This document shows positions 1 through 12,040 of a stretch of 64,000 bases of DNA, one piece after another. A program made the translations under genes and the position numbers. The notes beneath the pieces are model-generated. The model did no database searches, was not told where the DNA came from, and saw nothing but the letters and a program-made list of their open reading frames with translations. The number at the start of each line of letters is the position of its first letter. The first letter of the stretch is position 1. Source of the DNA: Scedosporium boydii (lineage: Eukaryota; Ascomycota; Sordariomycetes; Microascales; Microascaceae); assembly GCA_002221725.1 (NCBI GenBank), contig NJFT01000199.1, forward strand, positions 1 through 64,000. Reading direction: 5' to 3'.

Positions 1-305
1 GTGATCGAGTAGGGAAACTAAACCAAAACACCCTCTACAAAATGAAAGGAACAGTCATCTTGGAGACATCGATCGCAAAGCGATCGATGTTGGAAAGGTT
101 GGTCTAATGGTCATAGAAACGAAACTGAAATCGAAAAGGAAAAGAAGGATTCTGATTGAAAAAGATATTCTAACTTGAAGTCGATAGCCACTAAGGAATT
201 CTTCACTTTTTGTTCCATGCCGCTGCTGCCACGCGTCACGTGCCATGTGGCAGCCACTGCCACAAGCCACAGTTGCCACATGCCAGTCGCCCCAGCACCA
301 ACACA
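1..305 (-). repeat. Solo LTR, family F (copy 1, left edge cut by window)
   Basis: This block is nearly identical to 11219-11525: one 1-nt indel and a few transitions over about 305 bp. It is one base short on the left because the window starts here. Read on the minus strand it starts TGTGTTGGTG and continues into GGGCGACTGGC, matching the start of the family-B LTR (TATGTTGGTG...GGGCGACTGGC). I therefore read it as a shorter LTR related to B rather than a gene. It holds a perfect hairpin at about 67-91, with 11-bp arms (ACATCGATCGC) around AAA. It is barely RIP-mutated although its surroundings are. The small reading frames inside it are incidental. Confidence 0.75.
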
Positions 306-793
306 CTATTAATAATAAAGAAGAGGAGGCAAACTCTAGAAGCCCTACTAAAGTCTCTTAAACCACCCTCCCAACCTCTATCTTACTAGTTATAAAAAAC
401 TAAGAAGTAGCCCCTATCTTATAGATCTTAAAGGATTAGAGGACAGCCCCAATCTCAACCAGCCTCCAACTACTAAAGATTACTACTATAGATGCTAGAT
501 TACAAGTAGCGAGAATTCTATAACTAGGAGATAGGAGAGGTCTTCACTCCTACTATAACAAACATATTTACAGAGTCAGTATAGGCAGGACTTAAAGGAA
601 GGGCCTAAGAGAGATATAAGCTACTAGGAAAGCAAGGTAACTAATTGATTAGTTATTTTATTATAGTTAATTCTTAAGAAAGGTATTATAGTTTACTATT
701 TTTTCTTTAATATTCTACTATTATTAAGTTTCCTTTATTATTTTCCTTTTCTTTTTAGTAAATTTTGCCTGAGGTAAAATTTAGAGGGAAGGA
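306..793 (+). mobile_element. Family-B Gypsy element, 3' internal end with polypurine tract
   Basis: This stretch matches, in opposite orientation, the internal sequence beside the 3' LTR of the full-length B element (about 22999-23470). It is the last half-kilobase of the internal region of a plus-strand B copy. A polypurine tract (AGAGGGAAGGA, about 783-793) lies directly before the LTR, as required for plus-strand priming. The left side is replaced by the family-F LTR, so the rest of the element is outside the window or lost. Stops and C-to-T changes make it non-coding. Confidence 0.8.
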
Positions 794-1288
794 TATATTA
801 ATATATAGGGCGACTAGCGGCGGCGCCACTATATTACTAATCAGCGCCACCACCAGAAGCCCAATGTACTATACATCCGAACCTCACTTATATATAAAAG
901 GATAATAGCCCCCCATTTTTCATAGACTAGTTCTTAGACAAGGTAGGATAGCAGAAGCAGGCGAAGGACAGCATTACAATTAGGAGCGATCAGTTGTTTT
1001 CTGTTAGCTAGAGCGATGTTGTAGTAGACATTCTTTACTATTCTTTTCTCAATATTACTTCTTTTCCTATCTTTATATTTCTCTTCTCTTCTTTGGATGT
1101 GATGTCCTACGATGTAGATTCCGACTAATCATCTACTTCTCGATGTCCTACTTGACTATCAGACCATTCTAACAACCATTAGACCATTTCTTCTTTGTAG
1201 TGTAGCTCTCAGCTACTCCTGATTATTCTCTTGAGTGGGCGGTATAGTCTTGTTTGTGTTGTTGGTTGTACTGCCCGGCTCCGACAAA
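794..1288 (+). repeat. 3' LTR of family-B Gypsy element
   Basis: This LTR of about 495 bp is one of five family-B LTRs in the window (others at 14377, 22501, 33759 and 37275). It begins TATATTAATA (RIP form of TATGTTGGTG) and ends CTCCGACAAA. A TATA-like promoter (TATATATAAAAGG, about 888-900) lies about 100 bp in. The right flank begins ATAT, which fits the 4-bp target duplications seen for other B copies. The polypurine tract on its left makes this a 3' LTR. Confidence 0.85.
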
Positions 1289-4200
1289 ATATTAAGCGTA
1301 CTTAGCTATAACTTTAGTAGTTACTTTTTTAAAGTATAGGATATAGTATCTTCTTAATATCTTCTTTATTATTTTTATAATTCTTAAGTACTTATTAAGT
1401 AGTACTTTATAGATAGCTTAAATAAATTTCTCTATAAGGTTTAGAGGTACTATTATTTAAGTTTATCTTTAAGTTTATATTTAGTTTTATAGTTTAAAGT
1501 TTATATAGTAATTTTTAATTTCTTTTATAATTAAGTTAATTTATTATATTTAATAGCTTATAGCTAGCTATTATAGGTCTTTTTTTTTATTATAGTAGAA
1601 AATAGTACCTACTTCTTTAAGTATTTTCTAAAAATAGTCTAGTCTTTAGCTAAAAGTATTAGCTTTTTTATTTTCTTTTTTCTTAATATATATAATTTTA
1701 AAATTATATTTAGATAATTTTTCTATTTATTATACTTATTATTAATTAAGTTTCTTAGTTATTATAAATTCTATAAGGTTCTTATAATTAAAATATACTA
1801 TAATTAGATACTTAGCTTTAGTAAAGTAATGTCTTTATTTTTTAAATACTTTAATAATAGCTATTAGTTCTTTATTAGAGATAGTATAGTATAATTTAAG
1901 TCTATTAAGCTTCTTTAATATAAATACTACTAAGTAAATCTTATTATCTTTATTTTATTATTCTAGTTATATTTTTAGGCTGTAATCTAATATATTTATT
2001 TTTAATTTAAAGAATTTTAAGGAGTCTATTTAGTAAAGTATAAAATATTTATATACTAATTACTTAGCTTTCTAGAATACCTTTTATTTTTCTAGTCTCT
2101 ATTAAAATAATATATCTTTTTTAGTAAGTTCTATAAGGGCTTATATATAAGTACTATAGCCTCTTAAAGACTTTTTATAAAAGTTAAAAAATCTAAGGAA
2201 TCTTCTAACTTTTATAATATTAGTTAATACTAGTTATTCTAAGATAACTTTAATTTTAAATTCTTATATTTAGATTTCTTCTAGTTAGATTATATATTTA
2301 AGAAAATCTACTTATTACTTATAGAAATAGTATTTAGTAAGTTCTACTAGTAGCTTTACTTTTTATAGCTTCTATAAGACTTTATATATTTATTTCTTAT
2401 ATTTCTTAAGAGTTTTAAAATAGATAAGAATATTATTAAGGTATATAACTATAAAGTTATTTAAATATTTTTTTAGAATATAGTTAATTATAGTCTAGAA
2501 GCTTATAAAAGTATTTATTAATTTAAAAGATATAACTAAATATTTAAAGTACTCTAAGTATATCTTAAAGGTAGTTTTCTACTTATTACCTTCCTTAATA
2601 TAGATTAAGTTATAAGCTCCCTTTAGGTCTAAAGTTATAAACTACTAGGCTTCCTAGAGCTAGTCTTAAAGTTCTAAAATAAGTAGTAGTAGGTATTAGT
2701 TTTTAATAGTTATATTATTAAATTACTAATAGTTTATATATATTTATAGTTCTTTTAAGTTATAAGGTTTTAGTATAAATAGGATAAGATATTCTATTAA
2801 AATATTAAGGGTCTATTATATCTTTTTTCAAGTATCTTTTTTATATATTTCTTAAATGCTTCCCTTTATATCTTATTTAAGTTATAGATAAATATAAACT
2901 TTAGTTAAATACTTTTCTTTAATAATATCTTATAGTTCTACTAGCTATATTTAGGTACTCTAGTATTAAGTTCTTTAGTAAATACTTTATTATATTTCTA
3001 GTATTTTTTAAATATATATTATAGTATTTTATTAGTTATTAATAGAGTTTTAAAGTTTATAATAGCTCTTATTATATATACTTATTTATATTTTTTTTTT
3101 TTAGTAAGTAATTTAAATCTTTTATAATGAATACTTTAAAGTAGATTATTATTTAAAAGCTCTTAACTTATTTAAAGGTTAACTATCTAGTTAATTCTAC
3201 TTAGAAGCTAAGTTATTTTCTAAACTTTACTTAATTTTATCTTAACTAAGCTAATTAGTTACCTAATTAATCTATAGGTTTCTTATCTATAGCTATAGTG
3301 TTCCTAATATAATAGAATAGTTAGTTATCTTTATAATATTAAAAGAAATATAATCAGGTTATCTAGTAATAATAATATTAAGGTATATAGTCTTAATATT
3401 TACTATCCTACCTTTATACTTAATTAGTATTCTATTATATATAATAAAAGTATATAGCTAGTTCTTTATAATTTATAAAAGTTCTAGTTTATTAATAATT
3501 ATTAATAAAATAAAGTTTTCTTATATTCTACTATTTATTAAAACTATAAGCTTCTAGCCTACTAAGGTAACTAGTACTTTTAAATAGTAGCTTTACTAGC
3601 TTTTTATAATATTTATTTCTTATATATTTTCTTAAGGTCCTAGCTTTATTTTTTAGATAACTTCTTTAGTAACTAATAATATACTATTATATTATAGTTT
3701 CTATAAACTAGCTAGCTACTATTAAAGTTTTATAATTTTTTTATATTATATTTAATAGGTTCTTCTTAGTTTTAGTACTTCTTTTCTACTAGTAACTAAG
3801 TTTTATATTAGCTTAAAGTACTTATTTACTTTTTCTTAAAGTTTTTTTCTAATTTAGTTAATTACTCTTCTAACTTTAAATTATATTAATCTTCCTTCCT
3901 TACTAGGGAGGTCTTTATTAATTTAATCTATCTAAATTAGGAGGTCTTTATAGTCTTCTTTAAGATTATTAAAGTCTTTTTTAATAGAGTTTAGGTATCC
4001 TCTTTTAATATTACTAATTTAGATCTTTAAGTTATTAATTTATTATTAGAGTCTATTTTATAAGTTTTCTAAAATATATTATAGCTACCTAACTTAATAT
4101 CTAAGGTTATCTATAAGTTTTATAATATATATCTCATAGTAATAGAATTTTCTTCCTTACTAGTTAATTTTATTTAGGATATTAAAGATAATCTTTTACT

Positions 4201-6728
4201 ATTCTCTAGCTTAGTCCCTTAGAAAGTAAAGGTTTTCTTATTAATTTTTAATAGCTTTCTTTATATCTTTTATAGAGGGTTTAGTCTTTTCTTATAGGTT
4301 ACTTAGGCTGCTTTTAATACTTATATTCTATCTAGTAACTTAGTTTTATCGATTTCTTTATTATAATATACTAAGTATAAAGTTTTTATTTAATAATTTA
4401 AATCTAAACTCTAGTCCTAAATATTTTAAAGTCTTTAGATAGTATACTTATTATTCCATTATACTTTATAAGTCTTTAAAGTACTGAGTAGCTTCTTATT
4501 CTAGTTACTTTAGATTTAGTTTCTTCTTTTTAATTTCTAGGATCTATTAAAGTACTTTTTTTTCTAAATTTTTAATAATTTCTTAAAGTACTTTCCTTTT
4601 TTCCTTATCTTTAAGTATAGTATAGTAGCTAATTAATAAATTAGTAAACTATTTTTTATACTTCTAGGTAGTATTAACTTTTTTTAGTTTTTACTAGTAT
4701 ATAAACTACTATAATAATCCTAATATCTAATAATAATATAAATAGGCCTTATTATAATATTTTTTATAAGATAAGTCTTCTTATAGTAGGGTATAGAAGT
4801 TACTTAATAGTTCTTTTTTAGTTTCTTTAGTTTATTTCTTAATTTTTAAGATTATAGTAACTTCTTCCTACCTTATTATCTTAAAGGTTTAGGACTTCTT
4901 TAAATAGTAGCCTACTCTATTTTTATTACTTTAATATATGATATAATTATTATTATAGTATATAATCTATAATAAAGACTTATAGTCTACTATATTAGTA
5001 CTAAACTATTAAGTTTTTTCTTCTAATATAGATTTAAAACCTATTTTCTTATTCTAATTAAAGGAGAAAGTCTTTTTAGTACTTCTATACTTCCTTATTT
5101 AATATTCTATTTTCTTATAAGTATAGTATTTATTAATTTTATTTTTAAGTAATTTAAAGATAGTCTCCTTATTATTAGCTTCTAACTCTATAGGGCTTAA
5201 ATATATTTTCTATAAAGTAATATTATTACTTTATTTCTACTTAATATTAATAGGGTCTAAGCTTTATAAATTTTAGTTAGAGCTTAGCCCTACTTCTACT
5301 ATTACTATTTATATAGGTAGTTATTAATTTTAATAATACTTTCTATATACTTACTAATTATATTAGTTTTTTAAGCTTATAAAGTTTATCTTTAATTTCT
5401 TTCTTAAGTCTATTATAGAAGTAGTTTATTAAGAGCTTATTTCTTTAGTTAAAGTAAGTAGTAATCTATTTAAATTTAGTAGTATATTTTATAGTAAATT
5501 CTTTTTAGCTTAGTTTTTTAAGTTATTAAATTATAGCTTATTATTTATTAAGTTTACTAAAGGCTCTTTTAAAAGTATCTTTAAATAGTTTATAGTTATT
5601 AAAGATTTTAATAGTCTTAGCTTTCTATATAATTTTGTTATTTTTAAGGTAGTCTTAAAAAGTAGGTTTAAACTAAGTAAGTATATTATCTATAAAGTAC
5701 TAGATTATAGTAGTGACCTTGTTAGCCTTAATATGAAACTAGTCCTTATAATAGTATAGGAAAGTTCTTATCTAGGTTAAAAACTTTTATAGTTTTTACT
5801 AGTTTCCTCTATACTTATTAGATATAGTAATCTTAAGCTTAGGACCTATTAGTATAGCTAGTATAGGAGGTACTTATCCTCCTTAAGCTACTATATTAGT
5901 ATTTAACTACTAGATTATTTATTTAAGTTAGATAATTTATTATTTAATATAATTCTAGATTACCTATTTTAAGCTAATAAAGTACTAATCAAGCTCTCTA
6001 TTCTTCTTATTCTAGTAATTAATAAAGTCTTCTATTATCTTTATCTTAGATCTTTATATATCTATAATACTTTATAATTCCTTAATAGTAATAATATTAA
6101 TATTCTTATTATTATTACTAAAGTTATTATCTACTTTTATAATAACTATAGTTACTTCTAGTATTTTAATTTTATTATCTAATTTAATAAAAGTCTTTTT
6201 CTTTATAGATATTATAGTTCCTAGATATTAGTACTATTTAATAAAATTACTTACTAAATAAGACTAGTTAATATATTATAATCTTAATACTTAAAGTTCT
6301 AATTAATTAATAAAATAAAATAGTATTAAGATAGTAAGTACTTATTATAGATAAATAAGATAATTAAATGATATTTATAATAATATAGTAAGAAGTATAT
6401 ATTTAAATATAAAATATAATTATTATTTAAATTAACTACTAGAGAGACTTAAAAAAAAAACTAGATATATAGTAGAGCTTATAGTTTATATAGACATTCT
6501 TCTTTCTAAGCTCTTCTTAGGACTAATTATAATTCTCTATTAGTTCTATTAGGGACTAATTATAGTTTCTAGTTAGTCCTAGTCTAGACTAATTATAATA
6601 AAGAGTTAGTCCTAGGACTAACTCTCTTCTTATTTAGTCCTCTTCCTATTAGCTTATATTACTTTATAGTTTATCTTTTCTATTATAACTAACCGCCTAT
6701 GGGTCTCTAATATAATTGGCTCGTGATA
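1289..6728 (-). mobile_element. RIP-degraded Gypsy element A1
   Basis: This is a minus-strand Ty3/Gypsy-type element ruined by C-to-T mutation. The best landmark is the reverse transcriptase core at about 2410-2456, which still reads FIVIYLNNILI. It is a YLDDILI-type motif with both Asp codons turned into Asn by G-to-A, the minus-strand view of RIP. The same internal sequence recurs in A2. Sequence at about 6235-6728 matches LTR-like copies at 12690-13187 and 60370-61291, so it is the 5' LTR. The 3' LTR is missing where the B copy abuts at 1288. CpA is almost absent throughout. No open frame survives. Confidence 0.8.
6235..6728 (-). repeat. 5' LTR of element A1 (approximate inner edge)
   Basis: This is the family-A LTR, recognised by matches to 12690-13187 and to the better preserved 60370-61291 copy. 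The outer end reads CTCGTGATA, the RIP form of a ...GTGACA end; on the minus strand that is a TGTCAC start. The inner edge is uncertain by about 20 bp. Confidence 0.6.
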
Positions 6729-6903
6729 TTAAGTAGCTATTAAGGTAAAGAGCTAGAAAGTGACTTAAATAGAGAAGTATATAATATAATTTAGCTATGA
6801 CTTAAGTAAAGAAGTAGTAGAGAGATAGCGGTATAGTATAGTAGAATTAAATTATAAGAAGAATATTAGTTAAAAAGTTAGATAGAAATAGTATTTACTT
6901 ACT

Positions 6904-7059
6904 TAAGATAATTGTAACGATATATCTAGAAGTGGCTGGATTCCGCCGCAATTAAGAGGGTTCTTAAGTGAATATAAGGGGCAGTTCCAGCCATGTGGCG
7001 CTGGAACTGACGGATCTTTTGGTCTATTGGGCTAATTGTCACCCCTTGCAATTATCTTA
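6904..7059. repeat. 156-bp inverted-repeat element, not RIP-mutated
   Basis: A GC-balanced block of about 156 bp sits in AT-rich sequence. It is bounded by a perfect 11-bp inverted repeat, TAAGATAATTG at 6904-6914 and CAATTATCTTA at 7049-7059. Inside is a second perfect inverted repeat, CAGTTCCAGC / GCTGGAACTG, around 6994-7020. The flanks could give a TA duplication. It may be a MITE or a small LTR remnant (TGTAACG...TTGCA also fits). No other copy is visible in the window. The rest of 6729-7540 is AT-rich sequence in which I recognise nothing. Confidence 0.45.
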
Positions 7060-7545
7060 CAATAAAGTTTAAGTTCTTAAAAGGAATAATTATATAATTA
7101 AGTAAGTAAGTATTTAACTAATATAAGAAAGAGCTTAGAAAAAGATATATATAAACTATAATTTTTATTTTATATATAGTTTATCTTTATAGACTTTAGA
7201 TAGAAGATAAATATTTAAGATATAATAATAATATAATAATTAGTAGCGATAGTTTTATAACTAAGTTATAGTAAAAAAATATATTTGATTATATAAAGGG
7301 AAGAGGCTGCGACGACATCTTAGTAGGTTCTTAGCAGAGGATTTTACTTTTCAAAAAAGAGCTATCCTTAAAAAAAACCTTTTTTTCCTTAAAAGCCACT
7401 TTTACACAGGCATTATTAGAGAGCGATGAGCGAGGTGCATCGCTCGGTAATCTAGTAAGTATCCGGGAAGCTTGTTCTTCAACGATGCCATAGACTAGCC
7501 GTTCCCCACCAGCCTAGTAGTACATCGATTTTTCTGCAGGAATGT

Positions 7546-7643
7546 TCTATATATATCCTGGTCCACATCCCACATCCCACATCCCGTCCTCACCTCTCAT
7601 TCATCTCTCCGCATTCGTGGCCTTTTCATGTGCAACAAGCAAC
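7546..7643 (+). promoter_or_regulatory. Putative promoter and leader of the ankyrin gene
   Basis: A TATATATA run at about 7547-7555 lies roughly 90 bp before the preferred ATG at 7644. It is followed by a pyrimidine-rich leader with CACATCCC repeats and CTC tracts, a common fungal transcription-start arrangement. The assignment rests on position and composition only. An upstream ATG at 7542 would read in frame but would place the TATA box inside the coding region. Confidence 0.4.
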
Positions 7644-9486
7644 ATGTCCGACCAAACGAATCCAAATCCACGTCCTAGGCTAATCTCATACAATTTCGAC
7701 CCCGAGTATGACCGTGATGACGGCCCAGATGCGAATGACCTTCGGGAGCTTAACAGGGCTGTTTGCGCCGGTGATTTGGAGAGGGTAAAACGAGCCATAA
7801 AGCCCGAAACCGACCTCACGGTGCAGTTCGGGAGTTCTTATCTCGCAGATTCACTTCTGTCCGACGCTATACTGCATTCGCACATGCACATCGTAGGATT
7901 CCTGCTTGCGCTTGGTGCCGACCCTGCAACACCATCGTGTACTAGTCAGCGACAGGCGCTCCACGATGCAGCGGAACTGGGAAACGTCGAAGCTGTTCGT
8001 CTTTTCCTAGATCTTGGGGCTGATGTGAATTCGGTTTGTGAAACCGATGGCTTCAGTGGAGGTCACACGACGGCCTTGTGGCTTGCGATACATAGAGGAG
8101 GTGAAATGGGAAGCCGACATTGGCCCCCGGGTGCTGATCCCCAGCGACTTTATACCAAAAAATGGGTTGAGACGATTGAGCTCTTGCTTGCCCGTGGTGC
8201 TCACTTCCCGCCGCGTCCACCAAGCGACCCCTACTTTAATCCTTCTTTTTTCGATCCGCCAATTCCCAGTGATGAAGCGACTCTAGTAGGTTTGATTCCG
8301 CCCTATTTTCGAATTGGTTCCTCTAACTATTAATCCCACACTAGCTACGAAAGGCCCTACGCCCGAGATCCAGGGCACTTTGTATGTCGTACCTAAACGA
8401 ACTCAAAGCTTCCAACTCCATTCCGCCCAACGCCCTCGTCATCGCCGCACAGAGCTTTTTTGTTCAAGGCGTCCAAGATCTCATCCAAGAATTCGGTTGT
8501 CGAGATGAAAGCTGCAGTGCCCTGAAAGCCACCTCATGGTTTCCCACTGACGACAAAGACGTCGAGGACATCAAGATCCTTGTCAACATCGCTCGCCTGC
8601 TGCTCAACTCCCGAGACGACTGCAATCTAGAGGACATCCATCTTGTAGACACCCTTTGCAAATTCTCAAGAGTTGCGAATCTAGAGCTCATGGCTTTAGT
8701 TCTCGACCATGGTGTAGACGCTAATGCGGTGGGGTCGAGTGGCGCAACGCCCTTTTTAGTGTCCTGTGGGAGCTGGTCGACTCATTCGTCGTTTACACTG
8801 GCGGCTATGCAACTCCTGCTCGATCGCGGAGCTGATGTTCATAGTCGAGTTCAGCATGGTAAGACAGTTTTCTTTTATATTACTTGAAGTTACTAGTGTA
8901 TATATGCTGATTATAAGTCTATAGTTGATGGACAGGACCCTACAGGCACGTTATCGTATATACCAGGAAACACTTGTTGTAAGGACTAGTATATTGCCTT
9001 TCTCTTGCCCTGTGAAAATAGCTAGGTGCTAACTAGAGAAAATGACGTGAACTTGTAGTGCATCAATGGGCTAGACAAAGAGACCCTGCAGCACTAAAAC
9101 TGCTCCTTGACGAAGGCGCTAATGTCAACGCAAGCAACGGAAACGGAGAGACGGCCATGATGAGACTCGCTACCCACGGAAATAACCATGAATCGATGAA
9201 ACTGCTAGTGGGAGCAGGCGCCAATGTCAACGCTGTCGACAAACGGGGCCAGACAGTTCTCCATCACCTTGCATTGATGGTTGTGGCTATGTATATCCCC
9301 CACGATTCACTTGCGAAAGACATATCCTTGACTCTTGAGTTATTAGCGCAACATGGCGCAGACTCCTCTATTGTTGATGAAGATAGAAACGGGGCTGGAG
9401 ATATACTTCTTCGGCTCCCTTGCCGCTTGAAGGATTGGCTGGGGCCTAACTTGGCGAGTTTCTTTGGCTTACATGAGACCTCTTGA
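7644..9486 (+). CDS. Ankyrin-repeat protein, 538 aa, four exons
   Basis: Exons 7644-8285, 8345-8858, 8946-8978 and 9059-9486 join in frame to 538 codons plus TGA. The introns are 59, 87 and 80 nt with GT-AG ends (GTAGGT, GTAAGA, GTAAGG); intron 3 has a GCTAAC branch-like site. Ankyrin consensus is clear in several places: ALHDAAELGNVEAVRLFLDL, LEANV-type ends such as LLLDEGANVNASN, and LLVGAGANVNAVD followed by GQTVLHHLA. Ankyrin repeats mediate protein-protein binding; no enzymatic domain, signal peptide or membrane segment is visible, so the role is unknown. The tiny 33-nt exon 3 is needed to restore the LHQWA repeat start, which supports the model. Codon use is normal and no premature stop is present. 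The gene is therefore intact although isolated between RIP-destroyed repeats. Confidence 0.8.
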
Positions 9487-9853
9487 GTTGGAGTGACGAG
9501 TTACAAAGGTAAACCGACTCGTCCTGACCTCAGCGAATCTCTTGCCGCCTTTGGCGCTCAAGCACTGGCGCTACATATATAAACACTGGCGCAAAGCACC
9601 TACCCAGAAGGCAAGAAGATCTTATATATCTAGCAGGCGTCGTATTATCTCGATTCCTCACATATAACACCCAAGTCTAACCTACGTAAACAGATACTTC
9701 CTCCAAGCCCTATATCACACCTAAGCAAACAAAGTTTACTCTACTCTGCATCTTTGTCTAGTGGCGTGTTTGCAATAATAATTTACTACATCTTCACAAC
9801 TTATTCTATGCCGATTCGCCTCACAGCCTCTAAGAATAGATACTAATAAAATA
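9487..9853. other. Intergenic spacer between ankyrin gene and pogo element
   Basis: This spacer is about 370 bp of moderate base composition. I see no gene, repeat or motif beyond the presumed 3' untranslated region of the ankyrin gene. Confidence 0.4.
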
Positions 9854-10004
9854 AGTTAGACCCCCCCTTGCTAACACCCCCCACTTTCTAACACCTCAAA
9901 TTCCACACCGCCATTTCATCCCAACCAACTTCAAACTCATATTCCTCTACTATTTCAAATCTAAACATCTTCATATTCTATATTCAGCTTTTCCAATCAA
10001 AAAT

Positions 10005-11975
10005 AAAATAATATATAGAAGAAGACCTCTAGGATATACTTAATACTATTACAAATAGGATATTAAAGTTTAGGGCTACTAAGGAATAGGGTATTCTAAG
10101 ACTAACTCTTATAAACTAAATAAATAGTGCTAATTTAAGAAAAGAGGCCTTTTCTAGCTTATAGAGACTTAGCACTTCCTAGAAAACCTACTTAATAATA
10201 TAAATTCTAACTTAAAGAGCTCTAAGACTTCCTCTAACTTATACTTAAGTCTACTTTTTATAAAAAAAATCCTTAAGACCTAAGAAAATATATAACTACT
10301 TAGAAAAAGGTAAATAGAGAAATTTTTAAAAAGAAACTTATCTATTAAAACTATAAAAGGGAAATCTATTAATTCTACTTATATAAATAATATTAAAACT
10401 AAAGTAATATAGCTCTAGTTCTAGTACTTCTAACTACCTAGTATTAAGAATATTAAATAAGAAAATAGATATAATATAGATAAAATAGAAATAATAAAAG
10501 GCTATATTAATAATAGCCTTATTTTTAAAAGTATTAAAAAGTACTTAATCTAAAAAAATAGCTTAATTCCTAGCTATAGACTTTATTTATTAAGTATATC
10601 TTAGCTACTAGCTAAGCTCTTTCTCTATTAATTATTTTTAAAGAAAAATTAGTTTAATAGTAGTAGCTTCTATTAGATTTAGCTTCTTTTAAAGACTAGT
10701 ACTTTATAGTAACTAATAATAGTTAGATAACTAATAATATTACTTTAGAATAATTTAAAAAGATCTTTATTTCTTATATTAAGCTAGCTAACTTTTAGGA
10801 AGCCTATCTTCTTATCTTAAATAGCTATAGAAGCTATATTATAGATAAATTTATATATAAGTACTTTTAATATTATATTTTCCTTCTTTTTTTACTTTTA
10901 TATATATCTTATATCTTCTAACTATTAAACTTAGCTATATTTAGCTTCTTAAAAATAGCTTATTAAAAGAAAGTTAATCTTCTCATCTTAACTACTATAT
11001 CTATAGTAATAAGAAAAGAAACTTACTTTCCTATTATTATAAAGCTTAAAATAGTAAACTAATTAGTAAGAATATCAAAAGTAGGTTTATAGTATCTAGA
11101 CTTTAGCTTATAAATATAGCTAAGCCTCTTCTTAGCCCTCTTATTTTTTAAAAACTAATTCTCCTATAAAAATAGCCTTCTAGAAATAAAACTTCTATTC
11201 TATAAGCTTTATAGATATTGTGATCGAGTAGGGAAACTAAACCAAAACACCCTCTACAAAATGAAAGGAACAGTCATCTTGGAGACATCGATCGCAAAGC
11301 GATCGATGTTGGAAAGGTTGGTCTAATGGTCATAGAAAATGAAACTGAAATCGAAAAGGAAAAGAAGGATTCTGATTGAAAAAGATGTTCTAACTTGAAG
11401 TCGATAGCCACTAAGGAATTCTTCACTTTTTGTTCCATGCCGCTGCTGCCACGCGTCACGTGCCATGTGGCAGCCACTGCCACAAGCCACAGTTGCCACA
11501 TGCCAGTCGCCCCAGCACCAACACAATATCTATTTTAACTCCTTAGCTACTTTCTATAGCTTTCTATAGTTTTATTATAATATAGTTAACTCTAAAGAAG
11601 TCTAAGGACCTTTAGAAATATATATATAAATCTAACTTAATTAGTTAATATACTATTATATAATACTAACTATTCTAAAAGGTTTTAAAAGCCTTTAATG
11701 AAAAGAATATCTAATTAGCTATATCCTAAGCTAGGGTTCTAGCTCTAGAAAGCTAAATTGAAGTAATAAAGTTTAGGAAAAGAAAGAGGGGTAAAATAAG
11801 TTCTAATTTGAAGTTTGCTACTATTAGAGATATATAGAGGGCGATAGGAAATAATTTAGAAGAAGAAATTATTTTTATTAGAAGTAGTAATAGTAAAAGT
11901 AATAGTTTAGTAGCTTTATATATTAAAGTAAGGCGAAATATAGAGGAAATAAGAAATAGAAGATAATAGTAAGTA
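10005..11975 (+). pseudogene. Pogo-type transposase pseudogene
   Basis: One plus-strand frame reads as protein if TAG codons are taken as mutated Gln: it starts EEDL, continues ILKFRATKE and RLTLIN, and then gives an HTH/CENP-B-like stretch. Downstream pieces such as FKDQYFIVTNNSQITNN and LILNSYRSYI resemble the DDE transposase core and the DNGxxSH region of fungal pogo transposases. The C-terminal part after the LTR insertion is basic (KFRKRKRGK). The stops are mostly TAG at Gln positions, the expected result of RIP on CAG. Start and end are approximate. Family assignment rests on the TIR, TA duplication and overall order, not on a database search. Confidence 0.65.
11219..11525 (-). repeat. 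Solo LTR, family F (copy 2), with 4-bp target duplication ATAT
   Basis: This 307-bp block ends TGTG...CACA. It is flanked by ATAT on both sides (11215-11218 and 11526-11529), the same duplication length as the B and C LTRs. It interrupts the pogo transposase frame. It carries the same hairpin and TGCCAC-rich tail as copy 1. The host transposon is heavily RIP-mutated but this insertion is not; either it arrived later or it is too short to be recognised by RIP. Confidence 0.85.
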
Positions 11976-12040
11976 TTTAGGCTATTGGAATTTAGAGTAT
12001 TAGAAAGTAGGGGGTGTTAGTAAGGGGGGGGTCTAACTTA

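Larger units (their letters stand above)
9854..12038 (+). mobile_element. Pogo/Fot1-like DNA transposon, RIP-inactivated
   Basis: This 2185-bp element has terminal inverted repeats of about 50 bp. The left one starts AGTTAGACCCCCCC at 9854; the right one is its complement, ending GGTCTAACT at 12038. TA dinucleotides flank it (9852-9853 and 12039-12040), the target duplication of the Tc1/mariner superfamily. The long C runs survive because CpC is not a RIP target. The interior encodes a plus-strand pogo-type transposase with many stops. A family-F LTR (11219-11525) is inserted in it, so the element before insertion was about 1.87 kb, a normal size for Fot1/pogo elements. Confidence 0.85.

Noticed and set aside
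55..306. Open frame encoding a Cys/Trp-rich 83-aa peptide, repeated at 11323-11526
   Set aside because: It lies within the family-F LTR, repeats only because the LTR repeats, and is interrupted or frame-shifted between copies.
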